Assembly (NCBI GenBank): GCA_942493385.1
Contig: OW818699.1
Location: 2,542,001-2,606,000 of the forward strand
Direction of reading: 5' to 3'
DNA: 64,000 bases
DNA from: UBA8389 sp942493385
GTDB lineage: Bacteria; Bacteroidota; Bacteroidia; Bacteroidales; UBA1402
Below are positions 7,201-15,491 of the stretch, in pieces (the first letter of the stretch is position 1; each line of letters starts with the position of its first letter). The translations under genes were made by a program, and so were the position numbers. The notes under the pieces are model-generated. The model made no database searches and was not told the origin of the DNA. It saw only the letters and a program-made list of their open reading frames with translations.

Positions 7201-8150
7201 ATCAAAGCATCAATTTGAACGGTTTGAAGCTGCGGAATCCAGTCATGACCGCTTCCGGCACTTTTGGCTTCGGTGAAGAGTTCACCGACTTTATGGACCT
7301 AGCGCGAATAGGTGGCATTGTTGTTAAAGGTACTACCCTTCGTCATCGCGAAGGCAACCCATATCCCCGCATGGCAGAAACGCCAATGGGCATGTTAAAC
7401 GCTGTGGGACTGCAGAATAAGGGTGTCCATTATTTTGTTGAAAACATCTATCCCCGCATCATGAATTTCGATACCAACCTACTGGTCAACGTCTCCGGTT
7501 CTACCGTTGAGGACTATGTGGAAACGGCCGAAATCATTAATTCACTGACTCATATTCCTGGCATCGAACTGAACATTTCTTGCCCCAACGTCAAACAGGG
7601 CGGCATGGCTTTCGGAACAACGACAGAAGGCGCTGCCAGAGTGGTGGAAGCGGTTCGAAAAGTTTATAAAAAGCATTTGATGGTGAAACTTTCACCCAAT
7701 GTAACCGACATCACAGAAATTGCCAGAGCGGTAGAAGCTTCAGGTGCGGACTCCGTTTCGATGATCAATACCCTACTGGGCATGGCAATCAATGCAGAAA
7801 AGCGCAAACCGGTTCTTTCCACTGTGACTGGAGGCTTGTCTGGCGCCTGCGTGAAACCCATTGCATTGCGGATGGTTTGGCAAACATCCAAAGCGATTCA
7901 AATTCCGATAGTTGGTTTGGGTGGAATTTCATCCGTCACGGATGCCATAGAATTCCTTCTGGCTGGCGCTTCGGCAATTCAGGTTGGTACAGCAAATTTC
8001 ATCGATCCTGCCATCAGCCCAAAAATTGCTGACGGTATAGTGGAATATTGTGAACGACATGGTTTTAAAGCCGTTCGTGATTTGATCGGGGCGCTCGAAA
8101 CAGATGGACAGCAGCCATCGACTTGCCTGACTGATCAAAAATGTTCGTAA
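7194..8150 (+). CDS. pyrD: Dihydroorotate dehydrogenase B, catalytic subunit
   Basis: A 318-residue class 1B dihydroorotate dehydrogenase that works with PyrK in pyrimidine synthesis. I chose the ATG at 7194 because the product then starts MVDQSINLNGLKLRNP, the usual family N-terminus; it overlaps the end of pyrK. The FMN barrel shows TASGTFGFGEEF, AVGLQNKG, ELNISCPNVKQGG with the catalytic Cys, MVKLSPNVTDI, and the phosphate-binding VGLGGISS and GASAIQVGTANF. It converges on trmD with two bases between the stop codons. Confidence 0.94.
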   Translation: MVDQSINLNGLKLRNPVMTASGTFGFGEEFTDFMDLARIGGIVVKGTTLRHREGNPYPRMAETPMGMLNAVGLQNKGVHYFVENIYPRIMNFDTNLLVNVSGSTVEDYVETAEIINSLTHIPGIELNISCPNVKQGGMAFGTTTEGAARVVEAVRKVYKKHLMVKLSPNVTDITEIARAVEASGADSVSMINTLLGMAINAEKRKPVLSTVTGGLSGACVKPIALRMVWQTSKAIQIPIVGLGGISSVTDAIEFLLAGASAIQVGTANFIDPAISPKIADGIVEYCERHGFKAVRDLIGALETDGQQPSTCLTDQKCS

Positions 8151-8152
8151 GT

Positions 8153-8830
8153 TTATTTGAGTAGATCCGGACGCAGCAATTTTGTACGTTCAACTGCTTG
8201 CTGATGTTCCCATTCCTCGATTTTGCGTTGATGTCCAGAAAGCAATATTTCCGGTACTTCCCATCCGTTGTAAACAGCAGGTCTTGTATAAACGGGCGGT
8301 GCCAGTAAGTTGTCCTGAAACGAATCGGACAATGCAGACTGTTCGTCTGAAATAGCACCTGGAATAACGCGTACAACTGCATCTGCTATGATGGCAGCTG
8401 CCAGTTCGCCTCCGGTCAGGACGTAATCCCCAATGGATATCTCCTTGGTAATGAAGTGTTCACGAATTCGGTGATCGATACCTTTGTAATGCCCGCATAG
8501 GATGATGATGTTTTCCATCAAAGACATCCGGTTCGCCATCGGTTGATTGAACAGTTCACCATCGGGTGACGTATAAATGACTTCATCGTAGTTTCGCTGG
8601 CTTTTCAACAAGGTGATGATTCGGTCGATCGGTTCAATTTGCAAAACCATACCGGCAGAGAATCCAAATGCGTAATCATCCACCCGACGGTGTTTCAGAT
8701 CCAACGAATATTCCCGAAGATTATGCACGTTGATTTGGGCAATACCTTTGTCCTGAGCACGTTTAAGGATGGAACAATTGAGTGGACCTTCCAGCAAATC
8801 GGGTAATACGGTGATGATGTCAATACGCAT
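8153..8830 (-). CDS. trmD: tRNA (guanine37-N1)-methyltransferase
   Basis: A 225-residue SPOUT-class methyltransferase that uses S-adenosylmethionine to make m1G37 in tRNAs and so prevents frameshifting. It starts MRIDIITVLPDLLEGPL. It has VDDYAFGFSAGMVLQ near residue 51, and the trefoil-knot SAM-binding segment SIGDYVLTGGELAAAII near residue 130. The C-terminal helix region contains NGWEVPEILLSGHQRKIEEW. It is separated from the upstream lipoprotein gene by a terminator, so it probably has its own promoter. It converges on pyrD. Confidence 0.94.
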   Translation of the reverse strand: MRIDIITVLPDLLEGPLNCSILKRAQDKGIAQINVHNLREYSLDLKHRRVDDYAFGFSAGMVLQIEPIDRIITLLKSQRNYDEVIYTSPDGELFNQPMANRMSLMENIIILCGHYKGIDHRIREHFITKEISIGDYVLTGGELAAAIIADAVVRVIPGAISDEQSALSDSFQDNLLAPPVYTRPAVYNGWEVPEILLSGHQRKIEEWEHQQAVERTKLLRPDLLK

Positions 8831-8914
8831 TTATATACAATTATTGAATAGATATTCGTTATTGAAGCCCTATACACTACAAAAGTACTCAAAATCGGCG
8901 ACGAAGGCAAACCG

Positions 8915-8958
8915 ACCAAAAAAGCAAGGTCCGGCATCTTCTCGGCGCCGGACCTTTT
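8915..8958 (-). terminator. Terminator after the DUF4465 lipoprotein gene
   Basis: AAGGTCCGGC pairs perfectly with GCCGGACCTT. On the minus strand a run of six T follows shortly after the stem; the plus side also carries four T, so it could act both ways. Confidence 0.75.
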
Positions 8959-9012
8959 GTTGCCGAGGCAACACAGGAATCGATTTCTTCTTGGCAGATA
9001 GCAGTCTTTTCC

Positions 9013-9744
9013 TTAGTTCTTATCGTAAATAATGTTGTCTATGCAGACGTATTGTGGCGTGTTCAGCCATTCACCAGATTTGTCGGAGGAATCGAAGGTA
9101 AAGGTAAGTGCCGAAACATTGCCCAACGTTTCCAGTGAAATCTTGGTCCATGTGCTGCAGATGTAGGATTGGTTGTTTCGGAATTCGGCTAAGGGAATAA
9201 CCACTTGACCAGTTTGCAAATTGTGGGCATCGTATCCGGTGACCGTTACACTGAAATAATCACCAGCCTTGAATTTAGTGACGTAGCCGGCTCCACCGTC
9301 ATTGCCATCTTTCAGTGCCCAATAATCGTACGTTGAATTATTGACCATCAGGCTTTTAAGCTTAACAGACTGGTTGAATGCACAGGGTGCACCATTCGCT
9401 CCGATTAAGGCGAACTTTTCGGAACCATTTGCTCCAGAGGGTGCATAAACGCTGTATTGGTTGGGCAATCCGGTGGTTTCCATGTTGGTATGGTTGGAAC
9501 AGGCAATTCCGGTCCACCAGGAAAATCCGTCCATCTCCATTAATACAACCGGGCAAGTCAGAATGTCCGAAGTAAAACTGAAAATACTGTCCTTCCCTTT
9601 AAATACACCGGTGCTGTCCAACGCCACGTCCTCAAACGTGACCACACCGGTTTCAACTTCCGTTTCCGGATTACATGCCAAGAAGGCAACACTCAAGCCA
9701 GCTGTTAAAAAAGCAGCACTCAACAAACGAAAAAATTTCTTCAT
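9013..9744 (-). CDS. DUF4465 surface lipoprotein under cobalamin riboswitch control
   Basis: A 243-residue predicted lipoprotein: a hydrophobic signal peptide ends in a lipobox with the acylated Cys at about residue 24 (SVAFLACNPE). The rest is a beta-rich DUF4465 domain with a WWTGIACSNH segment and a C-terminal WLNTPQYVCIDNIIYD. A cobalamin riboswitch precedes the gene, so expression should drop when B12 is plentiful. DUF4465-type lipoproteins in gut Bacteroidota are found in B12 uptake loci, and some surface lipoproteins there bind B12 (BtuG and BtuH classes). I infer B12 or corrinoid capture here. No TonB-dependent BtuB receptor lies beside it in this window. Confidence 0.8.
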   Translation of the reverse strand: MKKFFRLLSAAFLTAGLSVAFLACNPETEVETGVVTFEDVALDSTGVFKGKDSIFSFTSDILTCPVVLMEMDGFSWWTGIACSNHTNMETTGLPNQYSVYAPSGANGSEKFALIGANGAPCAFNQSVKLKSLMVNNSTYDYWALKDGNDGGAGYVTKFKAGDYFSVTVTGYDAHNLQTGQVVIPLAEFRNNQSYICSTWTKISLETLGNVSALTFTFDSSDKSGEWLNTPQYVCIDNIIYDKN

Positions 9745-9849
9745 CTAATTGATAATTAGTTGGTTAATAAAAATAGGATAAGCCAACCAATGATACCGGA
9801 TTTTAAAAGGGTAGTCATTCATGTAGCTTTTTCTCCCGAAAGCATGAAA

Positions 9850-10006
9850 AAATTCTGGCAGGTTTTCTGACTCAGTTCGCCCCGATAAGCCTTCCCATTC
9901 TTGATAGAACAGTGGCGTTGTAGAACCGGGGTTGTTTTGAACTATACAGCAGCGGGTACTGTTCCGGGTTTGAACCGGATTCCCTTTTACACGGATGAAA
10001 GAATTT
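9850..10006 (-). ncRNA. Cobalamin (adenosylcobalamin-type) riboswitch
   Basis: On the minus strand the leader contains the cobalamin aptamer landmarks in order: AAGGGAATCCGG, AACCCGGAACAGTACCCGC, CTGTATAG, then the B12-box region GCCACTG and GGGAAGGC, and finally GAGTCAGAAAACCTGCC. The closing P1 helix is AAATTCT with AGAATTT at the two ends, which sets the boundaries. It lies about 105 bases before the DUF4465 lipoprotein start and should repress that gene when cobalamin is bound. An inverted repeat (TTGGTT/AACCAA) between aptamer and start could be the expression platform, probably acting at translation. Confidence 0.93.
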
Positions 10007-10027
10007 CACCGCATCACCAAAACGGTG

Positions 10028-10060
10028 CAAATGTAGCAAAAAAACAGGCGGTCATCCAAA
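10028..10060 (-). promoter_or_regulatory. Bacteroidota-type promoter for the riboswitch transcript
   Basis: On the minus strand TTTG (10060-10057) and TACATTTG (10035-10028) are 21 bases apart, so transcription would start just before the riboswitch. The promoter overlaps the kor operon terminator. Confidence 0.6.
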
Positions 10061-10076
10061 GAAAACCGCCTGTTTT
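10037..10076 (-). terminator. Terminator of the kor operon
   Basis: AACAGGCGGT pairs with ACCGCCTGTT around an 12-base loop, followed by seven T on the minus strand. It lies 20 bases after the stop codon of the gamma-subunit gene. Confidence 0.8.
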
Positions 10077-10094
10077 TATAAGTTGCTAAGGATT

Positions 10095-10631
10095 TTATTC
10101 CACAATTTCCATGCCCTTGGTCAGAGCTGCCTCATTCATAGGAAGTAAGTGATGATGACGTGCTGGAAGCGATTTCTTAAGTCCTTTCAAAATGCCTTCA
10201 AGAGTTACGACCGGTTTGACTTTTATGTAGGCACCAAGCACAATCATATTGTAAGATTTGCTATTGTCCATTTCGTACGTTGCCTCCATGGCCTTTATCT
10301 TATAGACCTTGATGTCCGTGCGTTTTGGCGGATTCTTGATGCCATGTGGATCATAAATGAGAACACCTCCAGGTTTAACCATGCTTTCAAACTTATTCAA
10401 GGATTGTTGGTTTAGGATGATGGCTGTGTCAAATTGATTCAAAATTGGCGAACTGATGCGTTCTTTGCTCAATATAACTGTGACATTGGCCGTACCACCC
10501 CTTTGTTCAGGACCATAAGCAGGCATCCAGGAAACTTCCATACCACTGATCATTCCAGCATACGCGAGAATCTTACCCATGGACAACACACCTTGTCCTC
10601 CAAAACCTGCAATAATTATTTCTTCCTTCAT
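10095..10631 (-). CDS. korC: 2-oxoacid:ferredoxin oxidoreductase, gamma subunit
   Basis: A 178-residue gamma subunit of a four-subunit 2-oxoacid oxidoreductase of the KorDABC/VorDABC type, which decarboxylates a 2-oxoacid with CoA and reduces ferredoxin. It begins EIIIAGFGGQGVLSMGKIL, the diagnostic glycine-rich motif. It then has WMPAYGPEQRGGTANVTV near residue 36 and FDTAIILNQQSL near residue 67. It is the last gene of the operon, two bases after the beta subunit gene. Substrate choice (2-oxoglutarate or branched-chain oxoacids) cannot be told from sequence by eye. Confidence 0.88.
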   Translation of the reverse strand: MKEEIIIAGFGGQGVLSMGKILAYAGMISGMEVSWMPAYGPEQRGGTANVTVILSKERISSPILNQFDTAIILNQQSLNKFESMVKPGGVLIYDPHGIKNPPKRTDIKVYKIKAMEATYEMDNSKSYNMIVLGAYIKVKPVVTLEGILKGLKKSLPARHHHLLPMNEAALTKGMEIVE

Positions 10632-10633
10632 GG

Positions 10634-11392
10634 TTATTTATCTTTCAAATCGCCCAATGGGTAATAGGGGAACATATTTTCTACCATCCACTTGTTGGCT
10701 TCCACCGGAGTCATTTTCCAACCAGCGTTGCAAGTGGAAACGATCTCAACGATGCTGGTGCCTTTGCCTTGCATGGAGTTCTCAAAGGCTTTACGAATGG
10801 CTTTTTTGGTTTTTTTGACCCCAGCCACGTTTTGAACACTTTGCCTGGTAGCATAACAAACACCTTCCAATTGTGCCAGTAAATCCGTGATTTTGAGGGG
10901 ATGGCCATTGAGAGATTCGTTTCTGCCCATTGGACAGGTGGAAGTGATCATACCGGGCAGCGTTGTTGGTGCCATTTGGCCACCAGTCATGCCGTAAATA
11001 CCGTTGTTGATGAAAATGATGGTGATGTTTTCTCCACGGTTTGCGGCATGAATGGTTTCAGCCGTTCCGATGGCAGCCAAATCGCCGTCACCTTGATAGG
11101 TGAACACCAGTCGATCGGGGTTCAGACGTTTGATGGCAGTGGCCAATGCCGGAGCACGACCATGAGCTGCCTCAGCGAAGTCTATATCGAGGTAGTTGTA
11201 CATAAATACGGCACAGCCCACCGGTGCCACACCGATGGTTTTTTCCTGCATGCCCATTTCTTCGATGACATTGGCTAAGACCTGATGCGCCGTTCCATGG
11301 CTGCATCCAGGGCAATAATGCATGGTGGTTTCCAGTATGAGGCTGGATCTCTGATACACCAGATTATCGGGATTTACTATAGTATTTGACAT
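10634..11392 (-). CDS. korB: 2-oxoacid:ferredoxin oxidoreductase, beta (TPP) subunit
   Basis: A 252-residue thiamine-diphosphate-binding subunit. YCPGCSHGTAHQVL near residue 27 is the family signature. AHGRAPALATAIKRLNPDRLV leads to the TPP/Mg motif YQGDGDLAAIGTAE near residue 99, and FINNGIYGMTGGQMAPTT follows near 130. It makes the hydroxyethyl- or carboxyalkyl-TPP intermediate and passes electrons to the ferredoxin subunit. The spacing to the alpha and gamma genes (21 and 2 bases) shows an operon. Confidence 0.9.
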   Translation of the reverse strand: MSNTIVNPDNLVYQRSSLILETTMHYCPGCSHGTAHQVLANVIEEMGMQEKTIGVAPVGCAVFMYNYLDIDFAEAAHGRAPALATAIKRLNPDRLVFTYQGDGDLAAIGTAETIHAANRGENITIIFINNGIYGMTGGQMAPTTLPGMITSTCPMGRNESLNGHPLKITDLLAQLEGVCYATRQSVQNVAGVKKTKKAIRKAFENSMQGKGTSIVEIVSTCNAGWKMTPVEANKWMVENMFPYYPLGDLKDK

Positions 11393-11413
11393 ATATTTCT
11401 GATATTCATTAAC

Positions 11414-12487
11414 TTACATTTGTTTCTTCAATGCATCGAAAATTTCTTCCGGAGCAGGAACAACGCCGCCTAGGCGACCATAATGGAGGACCGGAACTTT
11501 TCCGTTGACGGAGAGTCTGACGTCTTCGATCATCTGACCGGCATTCATTTCGACGGTTAGCATGGATTTTACTTTCTCAGCATATTTGGCGAGCACTTTC
11601 GTGGGAAATGGCCAGAGTGTGATGGGGCGTAAAAGACCAACTTTGATGCCTTCTTCACGAAGAAGTTCAACGGCTTTCAAACTGATTCGTGCTACAGAAC
11701 CAAAAGCAACAATCAAGTAATCAGCATCTTCACACATAAATTCTTCATAACGCACTTCTGTGGCTTCAACCAAACGATAACGTTCCTGACGTTCCATATT
11801 TTTCCTTTCCATCCGATACTGATCCATATCCAGAGAGGAAACAACGTTCCGAGCGCGACTGGCAGGTTTGCCGTATGCAGCCCATGGGCATTCAGCGGCA
11901 ACTTCAGCTTCGGTTCGACGGGGTTGGAAAGGAGGCAACACCACCTTTTCCATCATTTGTCCAATGACACCATCGGTCAAAATCATGGTAGGCATGCGGT
12001 ATTTAAAGGAAAGATCGAAACCAAGACCCACAAAATCAGCCATTTCCTGAACCGAGTTCGGAGCTAGGACGATCAATTTGTAATCACCATGTCCACCACC
12101 TTTAACCGATTGAAAATAATCGGATTGACTCGGCTGAATGGTACCTAAACCTGGGCCGCCACGCATCACATTGACCAACAGCATGGGCAGATCCGCACCG
12201 ACAGCAAAGGAAATTCCTTCCTGCATCAGGCTGACACCTGGACTGGATGAAGTGGTGAGGCATTTTTTTCCAGTGGCAGCACCACCGAAAACCATTTGTA
12301 CGGAGGCTATTTCACTTTCGGCCTGCAAAACAATCATTCCGGTTGTTTCCCAAGGCCTTTGTTCCATGAGCGTTTCCATAATTTCGGACTGAGGTGTGAT
12401 GGGATATCCGAAATAACCGTCAGCACCACAGCGGATAGAGGCATGAGCAATCGCTTCATTGCCTTTCATCAAGACTATATCTTTCAT
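11414..12487 (-). CDS. korA: 2-oxoacid:ferredoxin oxidoreductase, alpha subunit
   Basis: With the ATG at 12487 the product is 357 residues and begins MKDIVLMKGNEAIAHASIRC, the usual start; that ATG overlaps the TGA of the ferredoxin gene as ATGA. The long upstream extension of the open frame runs through the ferredoxin gene and is not coding in this frame. Motifs include GADGYFGYPITPQSEIME near residue 24, SSPGVSLMQEGISFAVGADLP, MRGGPGLGTIQPSQSDYFQ, and a C-terminal transketolase-like part with LLRPITLWPFP and VEMNAGQM. It binds the CoA/oxoacid side of the active centre together with the TPP subunit. Confidence 0.9.
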   Translation of the reverse strand: MKDIVLMKGNEAIAHASIRCGADGYFGYPITPQSEIMETLMEQRPWETTGMIVLQAESEIASVQMVFGGAATGKKCLTTSSSPGVSLMQEGISFAVGADLPMLLVNVMRGGPGLGTIQPSQSDYFQSVKGGGHGDYKLIVLAPNSVQEMADFVGLGFDLSFKYRMPTMILTDGVIGQMMEKVVLPPFQPRRTEAEVAAECPWAAYGKPASRARNVVSSLDMDQYRMERKNMERQERYRLVEATEVRYEEFMCEDADYLIVAFGSVARISLKAVELLREEGIKVGLLRPITLWPFPTKVLAKYAEKVKSMLTVEMNAGQMIEDVRLSVNGKVPVLHYGRLGGVVPAPEEIFDALKKQM

Positions 12488-12717
12488 TCTTTTTCTTCTT
12501 TTACGCGATACACTTGTATGCATCCATCGGGACAAACATAACCACAACTGGCACATCCGGTGCAGTTATCCGGATTTAGCATATACGAATAGGTATAGCC
12601 TTTGGTATTGACATCTTTCGATAAACGCAGGACATCGAATGGGCAGTTGTTCACACAGACATCACAGCCTTTGCAACGTTCAGTATCAACTACGATTGCT
12701 CCTTTGAATTTTGCCAT
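12484..12717 (-). CDS. korD: 2x[4Fe-4S] ferredoxin subunit of 2-oxoacid oxidoreductase
   Basis: A 77-residue bacterial-type ferredoxin. The first cluster ligands are in CKGCDVCVNNCPF (Cys15, 18, 21, 25), the second in CTGCASCGYVCPDGC. It is the first gene of the four-gene kor operon and probably the electron outlet from the TPP subunit to soluble ferredoxin. It overlaps the alpha-subunit gene by four bases. Confidence 0.9.
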   Translation of the reverse strand: MAKFKGAIVVDTERCKGCDVCVNNCPFDVLRLSKDVNTKGYTYSYMLNPDNCTGCASCGYVCPDGCIQVYRVKEEKE

Positions 12718-12740
12718 TATTTTATTATTATATAAATCAT

Positions 12741-13568
12741 TTACTTAAGCAGTTCACTCCAGTAGAAATAATCCGGAAAAATAGCTTTCAAATCGACCGG
12801 CGTCTTGAACAGACCATATACGGAAGACCCGCTACCTGACATGGATGCATAAACAGCACCTTTTCGATAGAGTGTCTCTTTGATGTCTCCGATAATCGGA
12901 TACTTCATAAATACAGAATTTTCAAAATCGTTGATCACATTATCTCTCCACGTTTCGATTGGATATCCGATCCATTCTTTCAGGGACCTGGTTGGGTGAG
13001 CAGGATGAACCAGGGAATAGGCTTCAGCAGTAGAGACGTGTACGTTAGGCTTCAGTAAAACTAAAAACAGTCCACCTAGGTTTAACTTGACGTCTTCAAA
13101 ATCGGTTCCTATTCCGGATGCAAAGATCGGCTTATTTTTTATAAAAAATGCACAGTCTGCGCCTATTTGTGCAGAAAATTGTTCCAATTCAGAATCGGTT
13201 AGGCCCAGATTATTGATCAAGTTGATGATTTTCAAGGCATAAGCAGCATCTGACGATCCACCTCCAAGACCAGCTCCGGTTGGAATTCCTTTTTTTAGGA
13301 AAAAGGCTGAAGGCTGAATGCTGAACCGACTTTCCATCAACCGAAATGCTTTGGTGACGATGTTTTTTTCTTCGTCCATGTCCAAACATTCCGTATCCAA
13401 CGTTTTGACTTCCAAGGAATAGGGCTTTCCGTTCGGGTTGGGAACTACTTCCAGGGCATCCTTCATGCCAATGGGATAAAATACCGTTTCAAGGTTGTGA
13501 TAACCATCCGGTCGTTTCTCGGTCACCCGTAAGCCCAAATTGATTTTGGCGTTTGGAAAACAAATCAT
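12741..13568 (-). CDS. ispE: 4-diphosphocytidyl-2-C-methyl-D-erythritol kinase
   Basis: A 275-residue GHMP kinase of the MEP isoprenoid pathway. It phosphorylates CDP-methylerythritol at the 2-hydroxyl. Motif 1 is FPNAKINLGLRVTEKRPDGYH at the N-terminus, with the catalytic Lys/Asp region; the ATP loop is PTGAGLGGGSSDAAYAL near residue 91; and the C-terminal GHMP motif is ASMSGSGSSVYGLF near 241. It ends 23 bases before the kor operon starts, so read-through into that operon is possible. It is divergent from dnaB. Confidence 0.93.
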   Translation of the reverse strand: MICFPNAKINLGLRVTEKRPDGYHNLETVFYPIGMKDALEVVPNPNGKPYSLEVKTLDTECLDMDEEKNIVTKAFRLMESRFSIQPSAFFLKKGIPTGAGLGGGSSDAAYALKIINLINNLGLTDSELEQFSAQIGADCAFFIKNKPIFASGIGTDFEDVKLNLGGLFLVLLKPNVHVSTAEAYSLVHPAHPTRSLKEWIGYPIETWRDNVINDFENSVFMKYPIIGDIKETLYRKGAVYASMSGSGSSVYGLFKTPVDLKAIFPDYFYWSELLK

Positions 13569-13715
13569 GTTCTCGAAATTTCGGTATGCTATTGGAAAAT
13601 GCGATACAAATATACACTAATTCGGCTAATAGGACAAGTTATCAACAGGCCTGTTGAAAGCTTTTTTTAAAGAATCTAGTTTTCTTGTGTACCTTTGAGT
13701 ACTTAGAAAAAAAAC

Positions 13716-15260
13716 ATGGAAGAACGTAAGAATTATCGTCCTGGTAGAGCCAAAACCAACCCCGTTTACCTAACCGACGCCGGAAAGCGCCCACCTGAAG
13801 CAAGGGAACTGGAAGAAGCCGTTTTAGGTGCCCTGATGTTGGAAAAGGATGCCTATTCCATCGTCAGCGATATTCTGAAACCACAAAGTTTCTACGAGCA
13901 CTCCCATGAGTTGATTTTCACGGCCATTCAAAACCTGGCCATCCTGCAACGCCCTGTTGACATGCTGACCGTTCAGGAACAGCTTAAAAAAGAAGGGCAT
14001 CTGGATGAAGCAGGTGGTGCCTATTATTTGGCTCAGCTTACCGGAAAAGTCGTTTCGACGGCCCACTTGGAGTTCCACGCCCGCATCGTGGCTCAGAAAT
14101 TCCTAGCCAGGGAACTGATACGCTTCACCTCCGAAATTTCAGGCAAGGCATTTGATGAGACCATGGATGTGGACGATCTGATGCAGGATGCCGAAGCCAG
14201 CCTGTTCGAGATTTCGCAACGCAACATGAAAAAGGATGTGGTTCAAATCAACCCCATCATCAATGAAGCCATCGAATTGTTGAACATCGCCGCACAACGA
14301 AAGGACGGATTAAGTGGTCTTGCCTCCGGTTTTTCAGGTCTTGACAAAATGACTTCAGGTTGGCAGAAATCCGACTTGGTCATCATTGCAGCTCGACCGG
14401 CCATGGGTAAGACAGCCTTCGTGCTTTCCATGGCGAAAAACATGGCTGTGAATTACAAAAAGCCAGTAGCCGTATTCTCGCTCGAAATGTCCAACGTACA
14501 GTTGGTCAATCGTTTGATTATCAATGTCTGTGAAATTGAAGGGGAAAAAATCCGAAACGGTCAGTTGCTGGAACACGAATGGCATCAATTGGATTACAAA
14601 ATCAAGGACTTGTACGATGCACCTTTATACATAGACGATACGCCAAGTTTGTCCATTTTCGAATTCCGTACCAAAGCCAGAAGGCTGGTCCGAGAGCACC
14701 ATGTGGAAATCATCATCATCGACTATTTGCAGCTGATGAATGCCAGTGGTTCGACATTTGGCAGCCGTGAGCAGGAAGTATCCATGATTTCAAGGTCTCT
14801 GAAAGGCTTGGCCAAGGAGCTGAACATTCCCATCATTGCCTTATCTCAGCTCAACCGTGGTGTGGAAAACCGTTCAGGCACCGGAGCGGACTCCAAGCGG
14901 CCACAACTGGCTGACTTGCGTGAGTCCGGTGCCATCGAGCAGGATGCGGATATGGTTTGCTTCATCCACCGCCCAGAGTACTACAAAATCTTAGAAGATA
15001 CACAGGGCAACAGCTTGGTCGGTATGGCCGAAATCATCATTGCCAAACACAGAAACGGTTCAGTAGGTGATGTAAGGCTACGATTTAAGGCCCAATTTGC
15101 CAAGTTCTGCAATCCGGATGAAGACATCGATCCGAACGTGGGATCCAACATTATTGCCTCGCGCATCAATCGGGAATCGGGTTTTGCAGGTGCTGCAAAG
15201 GTGAATGCTCCCAATCCATACGAGAATGGTGAAGGTGGCGATAATGTCATGCCTTTCTAA
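13716..15260 (+). CDS. dnaB: Replicative DNA helicase
   Basis: A 514-residue hexameric helicase. The N-terminal helical collar domain (PPEARELEEAVLGALMLEKD, about residues 26-125) interacts with primase. A linker and the RecA-like C-terminal domain follow: LASGFSGLDKMTSGWQ, Walker A ARPAMGKTAF near residue 228, Walker B IIIIDYLQLMN near 334, and IALSQLNRGVENR with the arginine region near 377. There is no intein. A -7-like TACCTTTG sits at 13690-13697, 18 bases before the ATG. The Gly/Asn-rich tail ends NVMPF. Confidence 0.95.
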   Translation: MEERKNYRPGRAKTNPVYLTDAGKRPPEARELEEAVLGALMLEKDAYSIVSDILKPQSFYEHSHELIFTAIQNLAILQRPVDMLTVQEQLKKEGHLDEAGGAYYLAQLTGKVVSTAHLEFHARIVAQKFLARELIRFTSEISGKAFDETMDVDDLMQDAEASLFEISQRNMKKDVVQINPIINEAIELLNIAAQRKDGLSGLASGFSGLDKMTSGWQKSDLVIIAARPAMGKTAFVLSMAKNMAVNYKKPVAVFSLEMSNVQLVNRLIINVCEIEGEKIRNGQLLEHEWHQLDYKIKDLYDAPLYIDDTPSLSIFEFRTKARRLVREHHVEIIIIDYLQLMNASGSTFGSREQEVSMISRSLKGLAKELNIPIIALSQLNRGVENRSGTGADSKRPQLADLRESGAIEQDADMVCFIHRPEYYKILEDTQGNSLVGMAEIIIAKHRNGSVGDVRLRFKAQFAKFCNPDEDIDPNVGSNIIASRINRESGFAGAAKVNAPNPYENGEGGDNVMPF

Positions 15261-15324
15261 ACCCACTGACTTAGAGTGCCTAAGCCAAAGCAGTCAAAAA
15301 ATATCAAAAAAATCGCGGACAAGG

Positions 15325-15355
15325 TTTGTCAATTTGCCAAAATACGGTATCTTTG
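15325..15355 (+). promoter_or_regulatory. Bacteroidota-type promoter for tRNA-Arg
   Basis: TTTG at 15325-15328 and TATCTTTG at 15348-15355 are 19 bases apart, a consensus match. The mature tRNA starts 18 bases after the -7 box. Confidence 0.7.
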
Positions 15356-15373
15356 CACTCGCAATTACGCAAT

Positions 15374-15447
15374 GGCTATGTAGCTCAACTGAATAGAGCA
15401 TCGCACTACGGATGCGAAGGTTGGGGGTTTGAATCCCTCCATGGTCA
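15374..15447 (+). tRNA. tRNA-Arg (anticodon ACG)
   Basis: The full cloverleaf folds. Acceptor GGCTATG pairs with CATGGTC (two G-T pairs); the D stem is GCTC/GAGC; the anticodon stem TCGCA/TGCGA encloses loop CTACGGA, giving anticodon ACG, which reads CGN Arg codons after A34 deamination; the T stem is GGGGG/CCCTC with loop TTTGAAT. The CCA end is not encoded. It is a single-gene unit with its own promoter and terminator. Confidence 0.93.
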
Positions 15448-15453
15448 CTTAAA

Positions 15454-15491
15454 AATCCCTTATGTTCAATCGATCATAAGGGATTTTTTTA
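15454..15491. terminator. Bidirectional terminator between tRNA-Arg and the hexosaminidase gene
   Basis: AATCCCTTATG pairs with CATAAGGGATT around a 10-base loop. T-runs follow on both strands (seven on plus, five on minus), so it can end the tRNA transcript and the convergent hexosaminidase transcript. Confidence 0.8.

Noticed and set aside
12488..12556. Longer start of the korA alpha-subunit gene
   Set aside because: The extra 23 codons lie inside the ferredoxin gene in another frame; the ATGA overlap gives the normal family start.
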